Below, piece after piece: positions 1-6,032 of a stretch of 6,091 nt of DNA. Both the position numbers and the translations under genes were made by a program. Where the stretch lies: contig JAJCYN010000366.1 of the NCBI GenBank assembly GCA_029262915.1, forward strand, positions 1 through 6,091. Reading direction: 5' to 3'. The stretch comes from Flavobacteriales bacterium (GTDB lineage Bacteria; Bacteroidota; Bacteroidia; Flavobacteriales_E; Vicingaceae). Position 1 is the first letter of the stretch. Each line of letters opens with the position of its first letter. The notes beneath the pieces are model-generated. The model did no database searches, was not told where the DNA came from, and saw nothing but the letters and a program-made list of their open reading frames with translations.

Positions 1-527
1 TTGGATTAGCTTGGATTTATTCTAAGTCAACAAAATCTATTGTGGCGAACGATATTTTCTCCTTAAAATTAGGAGGTGTTTATCAACATCTTACACAGCA
101 AAGTTTAGATTATGGAGGAACTCCTGATAAACTTTATAGTAAAATGTCTTTTCATGGAGAAAGTAACATCAGTATTAAATCTACTAAAACATCCTTCCGA
201 CCAAGTTTTATGTATCAAAAGCAAGGTCCATCACAAGAAATTTTAATTGGAACTTTAATCAGATACGCTTTTGGACATGACTCTAAATATACAGGATTAA
301 TGAATCAGACAGCATTATTTATTGGAATTCATACTCGTGTAGGAGATGCATTTATTCCTTCTATTGGTTATGAAATTGCCAATTGGAAATTAACTTTTAG
401 TTATGATGCAAATATTTCAAAATTAACTTCTGCCAGTAATGGTGTAGGAGGCTTTGAAGTTACTCTCATTTTTGTTAACCCAAATCCTTTTACTTATGGG
501 AAAGGAAATAGTGCCAGATTTAATTAA
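1..527 (+). CDS. PorP/SprF family type IX secretion system outer-membrane protein, C-terminal part (5' end outside window)
   Basis: The frame is already open at the left edge (first full codon at base 3) and gives 174 residues before TAA at 525-527. The GTG at base 42 is an internal valine codon, not a start, because coding-like sequence (GLAWIYSKSTKSI) runs in frame before it. The protein alternates short amphipathic strands and polar loops, as expected for an outer-membrane beta-barrel. Its end, YDANISKLTSASNGVGGFEVTLIF, has the layout of the last strands of PorP/SprF proteins, followed by a short tail. Family members are usually about 300-340 residues, so roughly half is seen. In Flavobacterium johnsoniae, SprF is needed for surface display of SprB, a substrate with a type B sorting domain. 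Here a type B protein lies two genes downstream, so a partner role is plausible but inferred. The next gene starts 11 bases after the stop. The family call rests on recalled pattern, without an alignment. Confidence 0.82.
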   Translation, partial: GLAWIYSKSTKSIVANDIFSLKLGGVYQHLTQQSLDYGGTPDKLYSKMSFHGESNISIKSTKTSFRPSFMYQKQGPSQEILIGTLIRYAFGHDSKYTGLMNQTALFIGIHTRVGDAFIPSIGYEIANWKLTFSYDANISKLTSASNGVGGFEVTLIFVNPNPFTYGKGNSARFN

Positions 528-538
528 AACTCTAAATT

Positions 539-2395
539 ATGAAGATTTTATTATTATTATTTGTAGTTCTATTTACCTCTTATTCTGTTCAAGCAGCAAC
601 CTTAAACGTTCCTGGAACCTATCCAACTATCCAATTAGGTCTAAATGCGGCATCATCTGGAGATACCATTTTAGTTCAACCTGGCACCTATACTGAAAAT
701 ATTATATGGCCAAATACTTCAGCGATTGTACTTATAAGTGCTGGAGACACAAGTAATACAATTATAGACGGAGGAGGAGCTTCTTGGGTAATAAAAAACA
801 CTCGTGGAGGAATTATAACAACTACAACAGTAATAGATGGGTTTAAAATAACTGGAGGTGCTGAACGATATGGAGGGGGATTTCATTTCAACCCTATTGC
901 AGGAATTACATTAAAAAATTTATTAATAACTGAAAATGCTGCATCATTGACAGCTGCTAGTGGTGGAGCAATATACATCAACAATTTAACAGGAAATGTT
1001 GTAATGGACTCCTTATTTATTAGGAATAATTCACTTAATGCTTCTAACCCTGGAGATGGCCCTGCAATTTTCGTAGATGGCAGCTTTTCTGGTACTCCTT
1101 CTTTAACTATTACAAATTCAATCATATCATACAATTTTGTTACGCTTGCAACTAACTCAACAAGAGGAGGTGGAGTTTATGCCAATGATCTGGCTTCAAT
1201 GACAGTAACAGATTGTGATATATCGTACAACACATTGTTTGGAGGAAATACAACAGAAGGGGGAGGTATATATATGAAAGATGGAGATTTAAACCTTACT
1301 CGAGTAAAAATTACTAATAATGACGTTAAAGCAGGGGGGACTGTAAGTCGAGGAGGAGGAGTATCTTTTGATGGAGGAATTATGACAGGGATAAATGTAT
1401 TGATTTCTAATAACATATTATCGACAGGATCTACAAGTAGATCTGGAGGAGGTATTTATTTTCAAGGAACAGCTTTAAATTTAACCAATTGTACTATCGC
1501 TGGTAATGTATCTGCCGATATGAGTGCTTATGCTGGAGGAGCAATTTCAACTTGGCAAGACAGATATACGCTAAAAAATTGTATCTTATGGAATCCTGTA
1601 GCAACAAGTGAGTTCACAACTATTTTTGGAGGATCTCCAGCTATTACTACCTACTCTGATATAACTGGAGGACATGCAGGTATCGGAAATACAAATATAG
1701 CTCCTGTTTTTGTAGGGACAAACGATTATCATTTACAAGTAACTTCCCCTTGCATTGATGCAGGAATACCAGGAATAGGAGTACCTACTAATGATCTTGA
1801 TTTAGCTACAAGAAGTGCTCTTCCAGATATGGGAGCATACGAACAAAATGGTATTGCCTTACCAATAGAGTTACTTAGTTTCGAAACAACTTGTGAAAAT
1901 GATAATATAGTACTTTATTGGGTAACGTCTTCTGAAATAAATAATGATTATTTCAGCATTCAAAAATCCACTGATGGTTATAAATTTTCCGAATTAATTA
2001 TTGTACAAGGTTCTGGCAATAGTAATAATCAAATTAATTATAGTTGGATAGATAATATTCAACTTGGGACTACTGTATATTATCGATTAAAACAAGTTGA
2101 TTTTGATGGTAAATTCTCTTATTCCAACATAATAGCGAGTAGCTGTAGCAACAATAGTTTGAACATTTACCCTAATCCTGTTAATGATAATTTATTCCTA
2201 ACCATAGATAGCTTTAACTCGAATAACTACGAGAAGGTTTTAATTGTAAACCCGTTAGGTCAAATTATAAAAGAAGTAGCTATTGAAAAGACTTCATTAC
2301 AAATTTCATTTAATGACTTTGTAAAGGGTGTTTATTACATTCAATTAATAGGGAATAATCAAAAAAAAATAACTAAGAAAATAATAAAGAATTAA
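539..2395 (+). CDS. Secreted right-handed parallel beta-helix protein, choice-of-anchor-Q-like segment, T9SS type A sorting domain
   Basis: This 618-residue protein starts at the ATG that directly opens a signal peptide (MKILLLLFVVLF, probable cleavage after VQA at residue 19). Residues 21-100 begin with VPGTYPTIQLGLNAASSGDTILVQPGTY, the usual entry of pectate-lyase-like beta-helices. Residues about 100-375 carry glycine-rich turns of the form GGG-[IVA]-[YF] near residues 112, 142, 174, 210, 241, 272, 303 and 333, about 31 residues apart, matching stacked helical rungs. Residues 387-435 (DYHL, SPCIDAG, a conserved Arg, DMGAYE) match the choice-of-anchor Q pattern. Residues 440-535 form the LPIELLSF...YWVTSSEINNDYF module often placed before T9SS signals. 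Residues 541-618 are a type A sorting domain with IYPNP at 543-547. No polysaccharide-lyase catalytic site can be assigned, so an enzymatic or adhesive role is open. The product should be exported through the outer membrane and attached or released there. Confidence 0.9.
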   Translation: MKILLLLFVVLFTSYSVQAATLNVPGTYPTIQLGLNAASSGDTILVQPGTYTENIIWPNTSAIVLISAGDTSNTIIDGGGASWVIKNTRGGIITTTTVIDGFKITGGAERYGGGFHFNPIAGITLKNLLITENAASLTAASGGAIYINNLTGNVVMDSLFIRNNSLNASNPGDGPAIFVDGSFSGTPSLTITNSIISYNFVTLATNSTRGGGVYANDLASMTVTDCDISYNTLFGGNTTEGGGIYMKDGDLNLTRVKITNNDVKAGGTVSRGGGVSFDGGIMTGINVLISNNILSTGSTSRSGGGIYFQGTALNLTNCTIAGNVSADMSAYAGGAISTWQDRYTLKNCILWNPVATSEFTTIFGGSPAITTYSDITGGHAGIGNTNIAPVFVGTNDYHLQVTSPCIDAGIPGIGVPTNDLDLATRSALPDMGAYEQNGIALPIELLSFETTCENDNIVLYWVTSSEINNDYFSIQKSTDGYKFSELIIVQGSGNSNNQINYSWIDNIQLGTTVYYRLKQVDFDGKFSYSNIIASSCSNNSLNIYPNPVNDNLFLTIDSFNSNNYEKVLIVNPLGQIIKEVAIEKTSLQISFNDFVKGVYYIQLIGNNQKKITKKIIKN

Positions 2396-2397
2396 TT

Positions 2398-4149
2398 ATG
2401 AAAACATTTCGGTTAAATAGTTTCGAATTTTTGGTATTATTAATTTTTATTTTAACTACCCAAGTAGCTTATGCTCAATGTTGTGGTAATGGTATTTGCG
2501 AAACGGGAGAAACACCACTTAATTGTCCTTATGATTGTGGTACTTCATTATTTAATTGCCCGAATACCATTGGTTCTTTTTTCACTTCTTCCACATGGCC
2601 TATTAACTCGGCTACGGCCCAAAGTAATGGTTGGTGTTATACGATTACAGGTTCCTTTCCTCAAACTGTTTGTTTTGAATACATCGTTCCTCCGTTGCCA
2701 GAAGAAGCAAGTGTTTCATTTATCATTAGTGGATGTAATACAAGTTCAGTAAATCAAAACAATACCGGAGGAGGCTGTAATGTAAGTAATAATACGAGTT
2801 CAGACGTTTCAGGAACTGCAACTTACAATAGTAATTGTAACTTAATTACAACAGGAATTCAAACTGGCAATGGTCTTTGTTATACTCCCGGTGATATTAT
2901 TACCGTATGTGTTGATCTTACAGGAACATGCTCTCCAGTAACAATATGTCCAATCATAAAATGCATAAACGTAAGTTGTTCTATATTAGGCAGTTCACCC
3001 GTATGCCCTCCTTTTAACTTTGTTCAAAGTGGTACCATATCTCCTTGTGATTCCACCAGTGGAAATGCTTTAGTGACTCCATCTTGTGGCTCTCATTTTA
3101 CTTACTTATGGGATGACCCTTTGGCCCAAACCGATTCTAATGCTACAGGATTAACATCAGGAACATACAATGTGACCATTACCAACACTGTTTTTAATTG
3201 CGACACTATTATTACAGTTGTGATTCCTAATTCTAGTTCTACTGTTATTACACAAACGACCAATTCAATTTGTCAAGGTGATAATATTCTATTAGGAGGG
3301 GGGCTGCAAACCACAGCAGGTGTTTATTATGATACCCTCACAACCTCTATAGGCTGTGATAGTATTGTTGAAACAACATTGTCAATAAATGCTTTACCTG
3401 TAATTATAGCAAGTATCGATGATACTATTTGTCCGGGAATTGCAAGTAATATAAGCACATCAGGTGGTATTAGCTATAATTGGGACAATGGGTTGGGTGC
3501 TGGACAAAACCATGCAGTAACACCTTTAACAACTACTACTTATGTTGTAACTGGTACTGACGCTAATGGATGTCAAAACTCAGATACTGTTATCGTCAAT
3601 GTTGAGCTTGGAACATTAGCTAATGCAGGTATTGATCAAGAACTTTGTGATGACATCTTGACCTTTACATTAAATGGAAATATACTATTAATTCCTGGTG
3701 AAACAGGATTATGGGCTACCACAAGTTCTACAGTCATTGCAAACCCTAACATGCCTAATTCATTAGGATCAGGATTAACAATAGGATCTCATACTTTTAT
3801 CTGGACAATTACAAATGCAACTTGTCCTCCATCTGCTGATTCGATTGTAATTACTGTTATCAGTTGTGAACCTTCATCAATCATTGTTCCTAATGTATTT
3901 ACTCCTAATGGAGACGGATCAAATGATGTCTTTATAGTTGAAGGCACCAACTTAGTCTCTGTAGAAGGTCAAATATTTAACCGTTGGGGGCAGCTAATGT
4001 TCTCTTGGAATAATGTTAGAGGAAGTTGGGATGGAAGAACCCCTGCAAGTTCTGAAGCTCCTGATGGAACCTATTTCTACATTATTGAAGCACTCGGAGG
4101 TGATGGAACCGAATACTTCGAAAAAGGTGGTTTCAGTTTAATACGATAA
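2398..4149 (+). CDS. Cysteine-rich multi-domain surface protein with SprB-like repeat and T9SS type B (gliding motility-associated, CHU_C) sorting domain
   Basis: This 583-residue protein starts 2 bases after the preceding stop. It opens with a signal peptide whose likely cleavage is AYA|Q at residues 26/27. Immediately after comes CCGNGICETGETPLNCPYDCG (positions 28-48), a Cys-rich motif of the form C-G-N-G-x-C-E-x-G-E...C-P-x-D-C. Residues 49-205 form a cysteine-rich region I do not recognise. About 213-275 resembles a SprB repeat (YLWDDP..., GLTSGTYNVTITN). About 290-331 (ICQGDNILLGG, GCDSIVETTLSIN) and 335-402 (YNWDNGLGAGQ..., TTTYVVTGTDANGCQNSDTVIVNV) are PKD/Ig-like modules common in Bacteroidota adhesins, with another at about 408-487. 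Residues 497-583 are the CHU_C domain, opening VPNVFTPNGDGSNDVF and containing IFNRWGQ and DGTYFYI. Such proteins are secreted by the T9SS, usually with a PorP/SprF-like partner such as the one upstream. A filament or adhesin role is inferred from domain architecture; no catalytic domain is seen. Confidence 0.9.
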   Translation: MKTFRLNSFEFLVLLIFILTTQVAYAQCCGNGICETGETPLNCPYDCGTSLFNCPNTIGSFFTSSTWPINSATAQSNGWCYTITGSFPQTVCFEYIVPPLPEEASVSFIISGCNTSSVNQNNTGGGCNVSNNTSSDVSGTATYNSNCNLITTGIQTGNGLCYTPGDIITVCVDLTGTCSPVTICPIIKCINVSCSILGSSPVCPPFNFVQSGTISPCDSTSGNALVTPSCGSHFTYLWDDPLAQTDSNATGLTSGTYNVTITNTVFNCDTIITVVIPNSSSTVITQTTNSICQGDNILLGGGLQTTAGVYYDTLTTSIGCDSIVETTLSINALPVIIASIDDTICPGIASNISTSGGISYNWDNGLGAGQNHAVTPLTTTTYVVTGTDANGCQNSDTVIVNVELGTLANAGIDQELCDDILTFTLNGNILLIPGETGLWATTSSTVIANPNMPNSLGSGLTIGSHTFIWTITNATCPPSADSIVITVISCEPSSIIVPNVFTPNGDGSNDVFIVEGTNLVSVEGQIFNRWGQLMFSWNNVRGSWDGRTPASSEAPDGTYFYIIEALGGDGTEYFEKGGFSLIR

Positions 4150-4172
4150 AACAAATAGAAAGTTGATATATT

Positions 4173-5573
4173 ATGAAAAAACTTAATTACAAAAATGTCT
4201 TTCTAATTAGTTTCCTGCTAAGTATATGTAATATTGTTATTGGGCAAACGAATTTCATTAAATACAATGGAGGTATAGCACCTGTATTAGAAAACGCGGA
4301 TAGTATTAATGTTTTTGCAGAGTGGGATGCTACAGCTGCTGCAGATGCTGAAGTAGTGTTTTATGCAGATACATTCCGAATATGGTACACATCTTCGGGG
4401 GTTGCTCCATTTTTTTATGATCATCCAAGAATTGGTTATGCCTGGTCATTGGATGGCATAAACTGGACAAAACACGTTGCTGGCCCTGTTTTTGAAGGCA
4501 CTGCTGGAGAATGGGATTCTGTCTCCGTAGAAACAGCTTCCGTTTTAGTTGATACACTTGCCCCACCTTCAGAACGATTTAAAATGTGGTATGTAGGAAT
4601 AGACAACTCTATTCAACCCATGTATTATGCAATGGGGTATGCTTATTCTCCAGATGGTATTAACTGGACAAAACATACTTCAAATCCAGTATTATTGGCT
4701 GATACTGCCTTTGCTTCTTTTCCTAGTGTTGATTTTTTTGGATTTGAAGGGCCGTCTGTAGTATTTGATGGAACAACGTATCACATGTGGTATACTTGCA
4801 TCCCAGCATACGGAAATAATCAATATTGGGATGTGTCGGGAAATATAGCTTATGCTTCATCTCCAGATGGAGTTAATTGGACTAAGAAAACAGATGAACC
4901 TGTTTTTAAGGTAAGCCAAACTGGTTGGGATACTTTATTTGTACAAACACCTGATGTTATTAAAATTGGCAATACTTATCACATGTTTTATAGTGGAAGT
5001 ATAACAGATAGCACTATGCAGACTTCTGGTGGTGGTTGGCATTATAGGGTAGGCTATGCCTGGGCTCCAGCTAACAACATTCACAATTGGACACGCTATC
5101 CAAACCCAATACTCACAAATGGAACTCCTGGTAGCTGGGATGATGCTTCTGTAGGGTTAGTTTCAATTGAATACATTAACAATAACTTACATTTATGGTA
5201 TACTGGACAAGATTCGTGTATTAATGATACTACTTGCGTTTGGCCTCAACAAACTCACTGGGATACGGGTTATGCCATTGATACTAATACAACTGTAGGC
5301 GTAAATGGGTTTATTTTTCCTACTTCAGTCAGTATTAAAACCTATCCTAATCCATTTAAATATTCTACTATCATAGAATTTAATAATGTAAACAACGAAG
5401 TCCATACCTTGAATATTTTTAATATACAAGGGAAACTAATAAGAACTATTGATAACATTTCAGGAAATACTATTCAAATAGAAAGGGAGAACCTTTCTGA
5501 TGGCTTATATTTTTATGTTCTTCAATTAAATAGTATGATCATTGGAACCGGAAAACTCATAGTACAACAATGA
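4173..5573 (+). CDS. Secreted five-bladed beta-propeller protein (glycosidase-like fold) with T9SS type A sorting domain
   Basis: This 466-residue protein starts with a basic, hydrophobic signal peptide (KKLNYKNVFLISFLL...) likely cut before Q25. Residues about 45-372 hold five repeats of 66-72 residues. Each has an aromatic W/F-Y strand (W71, W139, W206, F272, W342) followed by a GYA or AYA strand (Tyr 89, 156, 227, 295, 367). Four repeats continue into SxDGxNWTK-like turns (W98, W165, W236, W306). W-D pairs recur at 51, 114, 252 and 322. This is the layout of five-bladed propellers of the GH32/43/68/130-like type. I cannot identify a full catalytic set, so it may be a glycan-active enzyme or a non-catalytic binding propeller. 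Residues 386-466 form a type A sorting domain (TYPNPF at 390-395, NIFNIQGKLIRT, LSDGLYFYVL). It lies 23 bases after the type B gene, and its stop overlaps the start of the small downstream ORF, supporting co-transcription. Confidence 0.87.
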   Translation: MKKLNYKNVFLISFLLSICNIVIGQTNFIKYNGGIAPVLENADSINVFAEWDATAAADAEVVFYADTFRIWYTSSGVAPFFYDHPRIGYAWSLDGINWTKHVAGPVFEGTAGEWDSVSVETASVLVDTLAPPSERFKMWYVGIDNSIQPMYYAMGYAYSPDGINWTKHTSNPVLLADTAFASFPSVDFFGFEGPSVVFDGTTYHMWYTCIPAYGNNQYWDVSGNIAYASSPDGVNWTKKTDEPVFKVSQTGWDTLFVQTPDVIKIGNTYHMFYSGSITDSTMQTSGGGWHYRVGYAWAPANNIHNWTRYPNPILTNGTPGSWDDASVGLVSIEYINNNLHLWYTGQDSCINDTTCVWPQQTHWDTGYAIDTNTTVGVNGFIFPTSVSIKTYPNPFKYSTIIEFNNVNNEVHTLNIFNIQGKLIRTIDNISGNTIQIERENLSDGLYFYVLQLNSMIIGTGKLIVQQ

Positions 5574-5701
5574 AAAAAGCAGTTTTAAGAATTTACACAA
5601 CATTCTATAATACTAATAGAGACATTTCATTTCCCGAAAAATTAGTTGTTTCTACTCTAACTATTATCATTTTAACAGCATCCATTTTTATTTTATTCTA
5701 A
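5570..5701 (+). CDS. Small single-pass membrane protein of 43 residues, unknown function
   Basis: A 43-codon ORF starts at an ATG that overlaps the stop of the propeller gene in the sequence ATGA (5570-5573), the usual arrangement for translational coupling. The protein begins MKKAVLRIYTTFYNTNRD, a basic, polar N-terminus with three Lys/Arg in the first seven residues. From about residue 25 to the end it is almost entirely hydrophobic (LVVSTLTIIILTASIFILF), enough for one membrane-spanning helix that ends at the C-terminus, so it would probably sit in the inner membrane with its N-terminus in the cytoplasm. I recognise no family. The coupling, Lys-rich start and clean membrane segment favour a real gene, but a chance ORF in AT-rich DNA cannot be excluded because isoleucine/leucine/phenylalanine-rich translations arise easily there. 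Confidence 0.55.
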   Translation: MKKAVLRIYTTFYNTNRDISFPEKLVVSTLTIIILTASIFILF

Positions 5702-5710
5702 TCATTAGAA
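5696..5710. repeat. 15-bp perfect palindrome at the end of the operon
   Basis: TTCTAAT-C-ATTAGAA has perfect 7-bp arms around a single base. It overlaps the last two codons and stop of the 43-residue ORF and lies 7 bases from the stop of the possible minus-strand ORF at 5718. This is the spot where a transcription end between convergent genes would be expected. It has only one G:C pair per arm and no run of T after it on either strand, so it does not look like a standard intrinsic terminator. Confidence 0.45.
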
Positions 5711-5717
5711 ACTCAAC

Positions 5718-5834
5718 TCATCGCTTGTTCAATATCATCAATGTATCACGTCCACTAGAAACGCGAGTAGAAGATTTGAGATTGTTCCACTTAATAACTG
5801 GATTTAAATCCTTGTTTTCTGTTTTCTCCGACAT
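5718..5834 (-). CDS. Possible 38-residue polar protein, unknown
   Basis: On the minus strand an ATG at 5834-5832 opens 38 codons and ends at TGA (5720-5718). The product begins MSEKTENKDLNPVIKWNN and ends SSGRDTLMILNKR. It is charged and soluble, with no signal peptide or membrane segment, and its composition looks more like coding sequence than the AT-driven shadows elsewhere. The start is preceded by A/T-rich sequence and a 14-bp palindrome 3 bases upstream. No good TANNTTTG promoter box was found for it on this strand. I recognise no family; it may be a real small gene, a remnant or chance. Confidence 0.35.
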   Translation of the reverse strand: MSEKTENKDLNPVIKWNNLKSSTRVSSGRDTLMILNKR

Positions 5835-5837
5835 TTT

Positions 5838-5851
5838 AATTTGATCAAATT
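5838..5851. promoter_or_regulatory. 14-bp perfect palindrome AATTTGATCAAATT
   Basis: The sequence is exactly self-complementary across 14 bp, with 7-bp half-sites. It lies 3 bases upstream of the ATG of the possible minus-strand ORF (5834) and 3 bases before a TAAATTTG box (5855-5862) on the plus strand. A dimeric regulator could bind here, or it could form a weak hairpin in a leader. A chance origin in AT-rich DNA is quite possible. Confidence 0.35.
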
Positions 5852-5854
5852 CTC

Positions 5855-5862
5855 TAAATTTG
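5855..5862 (+). promoter_or_regulatory. Possible Bacteroidota -7 box TAAATTTG
   Basis: TAAATTTG fits the TANNTTTG consensus of the Bacteroidota primary sigma factor. The nearest upstream TTTG (5840-5843) is only 11 bases away, too close for a normal -33 element. Transcription from here would run about 180 bases before the gene at 6049 and would start near the inverted repeat at 5869. It is weaker than the box at 6017 as a candidate for that gene. Confidence 0.22.
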
Positions 5863-5868
5863 AAGTAA

Positions 5869-5890
5869 ACACATTACAGAAATAATGTGT
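5869..5890. repeat. Inverted repeat with 8-bp arms and 6-base loop
   Basis: ACACATTA (5869-5876) pairs perfectly with TAATGTGT (5883-5890) around the loop CAGAAA. On the plus strand this could fold into a hairpin, or as DNA it could serve as a 22-bp operator. No T tract follows, so a terminator is unlikely. Confidence 0.45.
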
Positions 5891-5901
5891 GTATACTATA
5901 C
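5891..5901. repeat. 11-bp palindrome GTATACTATAC
   Basis: GTATA-C-TATAC is a perfect palindrome that begins at the base directly after the inverted repeat ending at 5890. The two elements form one 33-bp block of symmetrical sequence. Its role is unknown. Confidence 0.35.
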
Positions 5902-5944
5902 TTTTACCTGTCAACTATGCATCATATTCTAAGAAAATAGTGCG

Positions 5945-5997
5945 GATGACGTAAAAAATATAAAAATGGCGCAAAGATGACATAAAGATGACGCAAC
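5945..5997 (+). repeat. Four 11-bp direct repeat units (GATGACGYAAA-like), candidate regulator-binding array
   Basis: The units are GATGACGTAAA (5945-5955), AATGGCGCAAA (5965-5975), GATGACATAAA (5976-5986) and GATGACGCAAC (5987-5997). The last three are exactly adjacent; a 9-base A/T spacer separates the first. A unit of 11 bp places each copy on about the same face of the DNA helix, which suits repeated binding of a protein. The array ends 19 bases before the TAGCTTTG box and its last unit covers the place where a -33 element would sit. It is therefore a candidate operator or activator site for the gene at 6049, possibly bound by that gene's own product. Confidence 0.6.
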
Positions 5998-6011
5998 CAA
6001 ATCAATGCCTT

Positions 6012-6032
6012 AGAACTAGCTTTGTTCTGAAC
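6012..6032. promoter_or_regulatory. GAAC/GTTC half-sites around the promoter box, candidate operator
   Basis: AGAAC (6012-6016) and GTTCT (6024-6028) form a 5-bp inverted repeat around TAGCTTT. GTTC-T-GAAC (6024-6032) forms a second, overlapping palindrome. Three alternating GAAC/GTTC half-sites thus flank and overlap the -7 box. A repressor binding here would block RNA polymerase. The half-sites are short, so chance cannot be excluded. Confidence 0.3.
6017..6024 (+). promoter_or_regulatory. Bacteroidota-type -7 promoter box TAGCTTTG
   Basis: TAGCTTTG matches TANNTTTG exactly and lies 24 bases upstream of the ATG at 6049, leaving room for a short leader. No TTTG or TTG is found about 19-21 bases upstream; that place is occupied by the last 11-bp repeat. 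A missing -33 element would fit a promoter that depends on an activator bound to the repeats, or a weak promoter. Confidence 0.5.

Noticed and set aside
42..44. GTG as the start codon of the first protein
   Set aside because: The same frame is open to the left edge and the upstream codons read like family sequence, so the GTG is an internal valine and the true start is outside the window.
454..696. 80-codon plus-strand ORF across the first gene junction
   Set aside because: It overlaps the end of the PorP-like gene and the signal-peptide region of the beta-helix gene in another frame, and its translation is low-complexity Ile/Leu/Ser.
883..1416. Two minus-strand ORFs (883-1134, 1177-1416) inside the beta-helix gene
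   Set aside because: They are antisense to a well-supported coding region; their Pro-rich runs are the reverse complement of the Gly-rich repeats.
2471..2752. 93-codon plus-strand ORF inside the CHU_C gene
   Set aside because: It is a frame shadow of the cysteine-rich region with no start context or recognisable domain.
4330..4566. 78-codon minus-strand ORF inside the propeller gene
   Set aside because: It is antisense to clear propeller blades and its Gln-rich translation mirrors codons of the real gene.
5869..5890. Intrinsic terminator
   Set aside because: The stem is AT-rich and no T tract follows on either strand.
5909..5914. TTGACA on the minus strand as a sigma70 -35 box
   Set aside because: The spacing to TATA-like sequence is far from 17 bp, and Bacteroidota promoters use TTTG/TANNTTTG elements instead.
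5945..5997. CRISPR array or plasmid iterons
   Set aside because: Units are only 11 bp with no unique spacers of regular size, so not CRISPR. Iterons are possible in principle, but no replication gene is visible and the array sits directly at a promoter.
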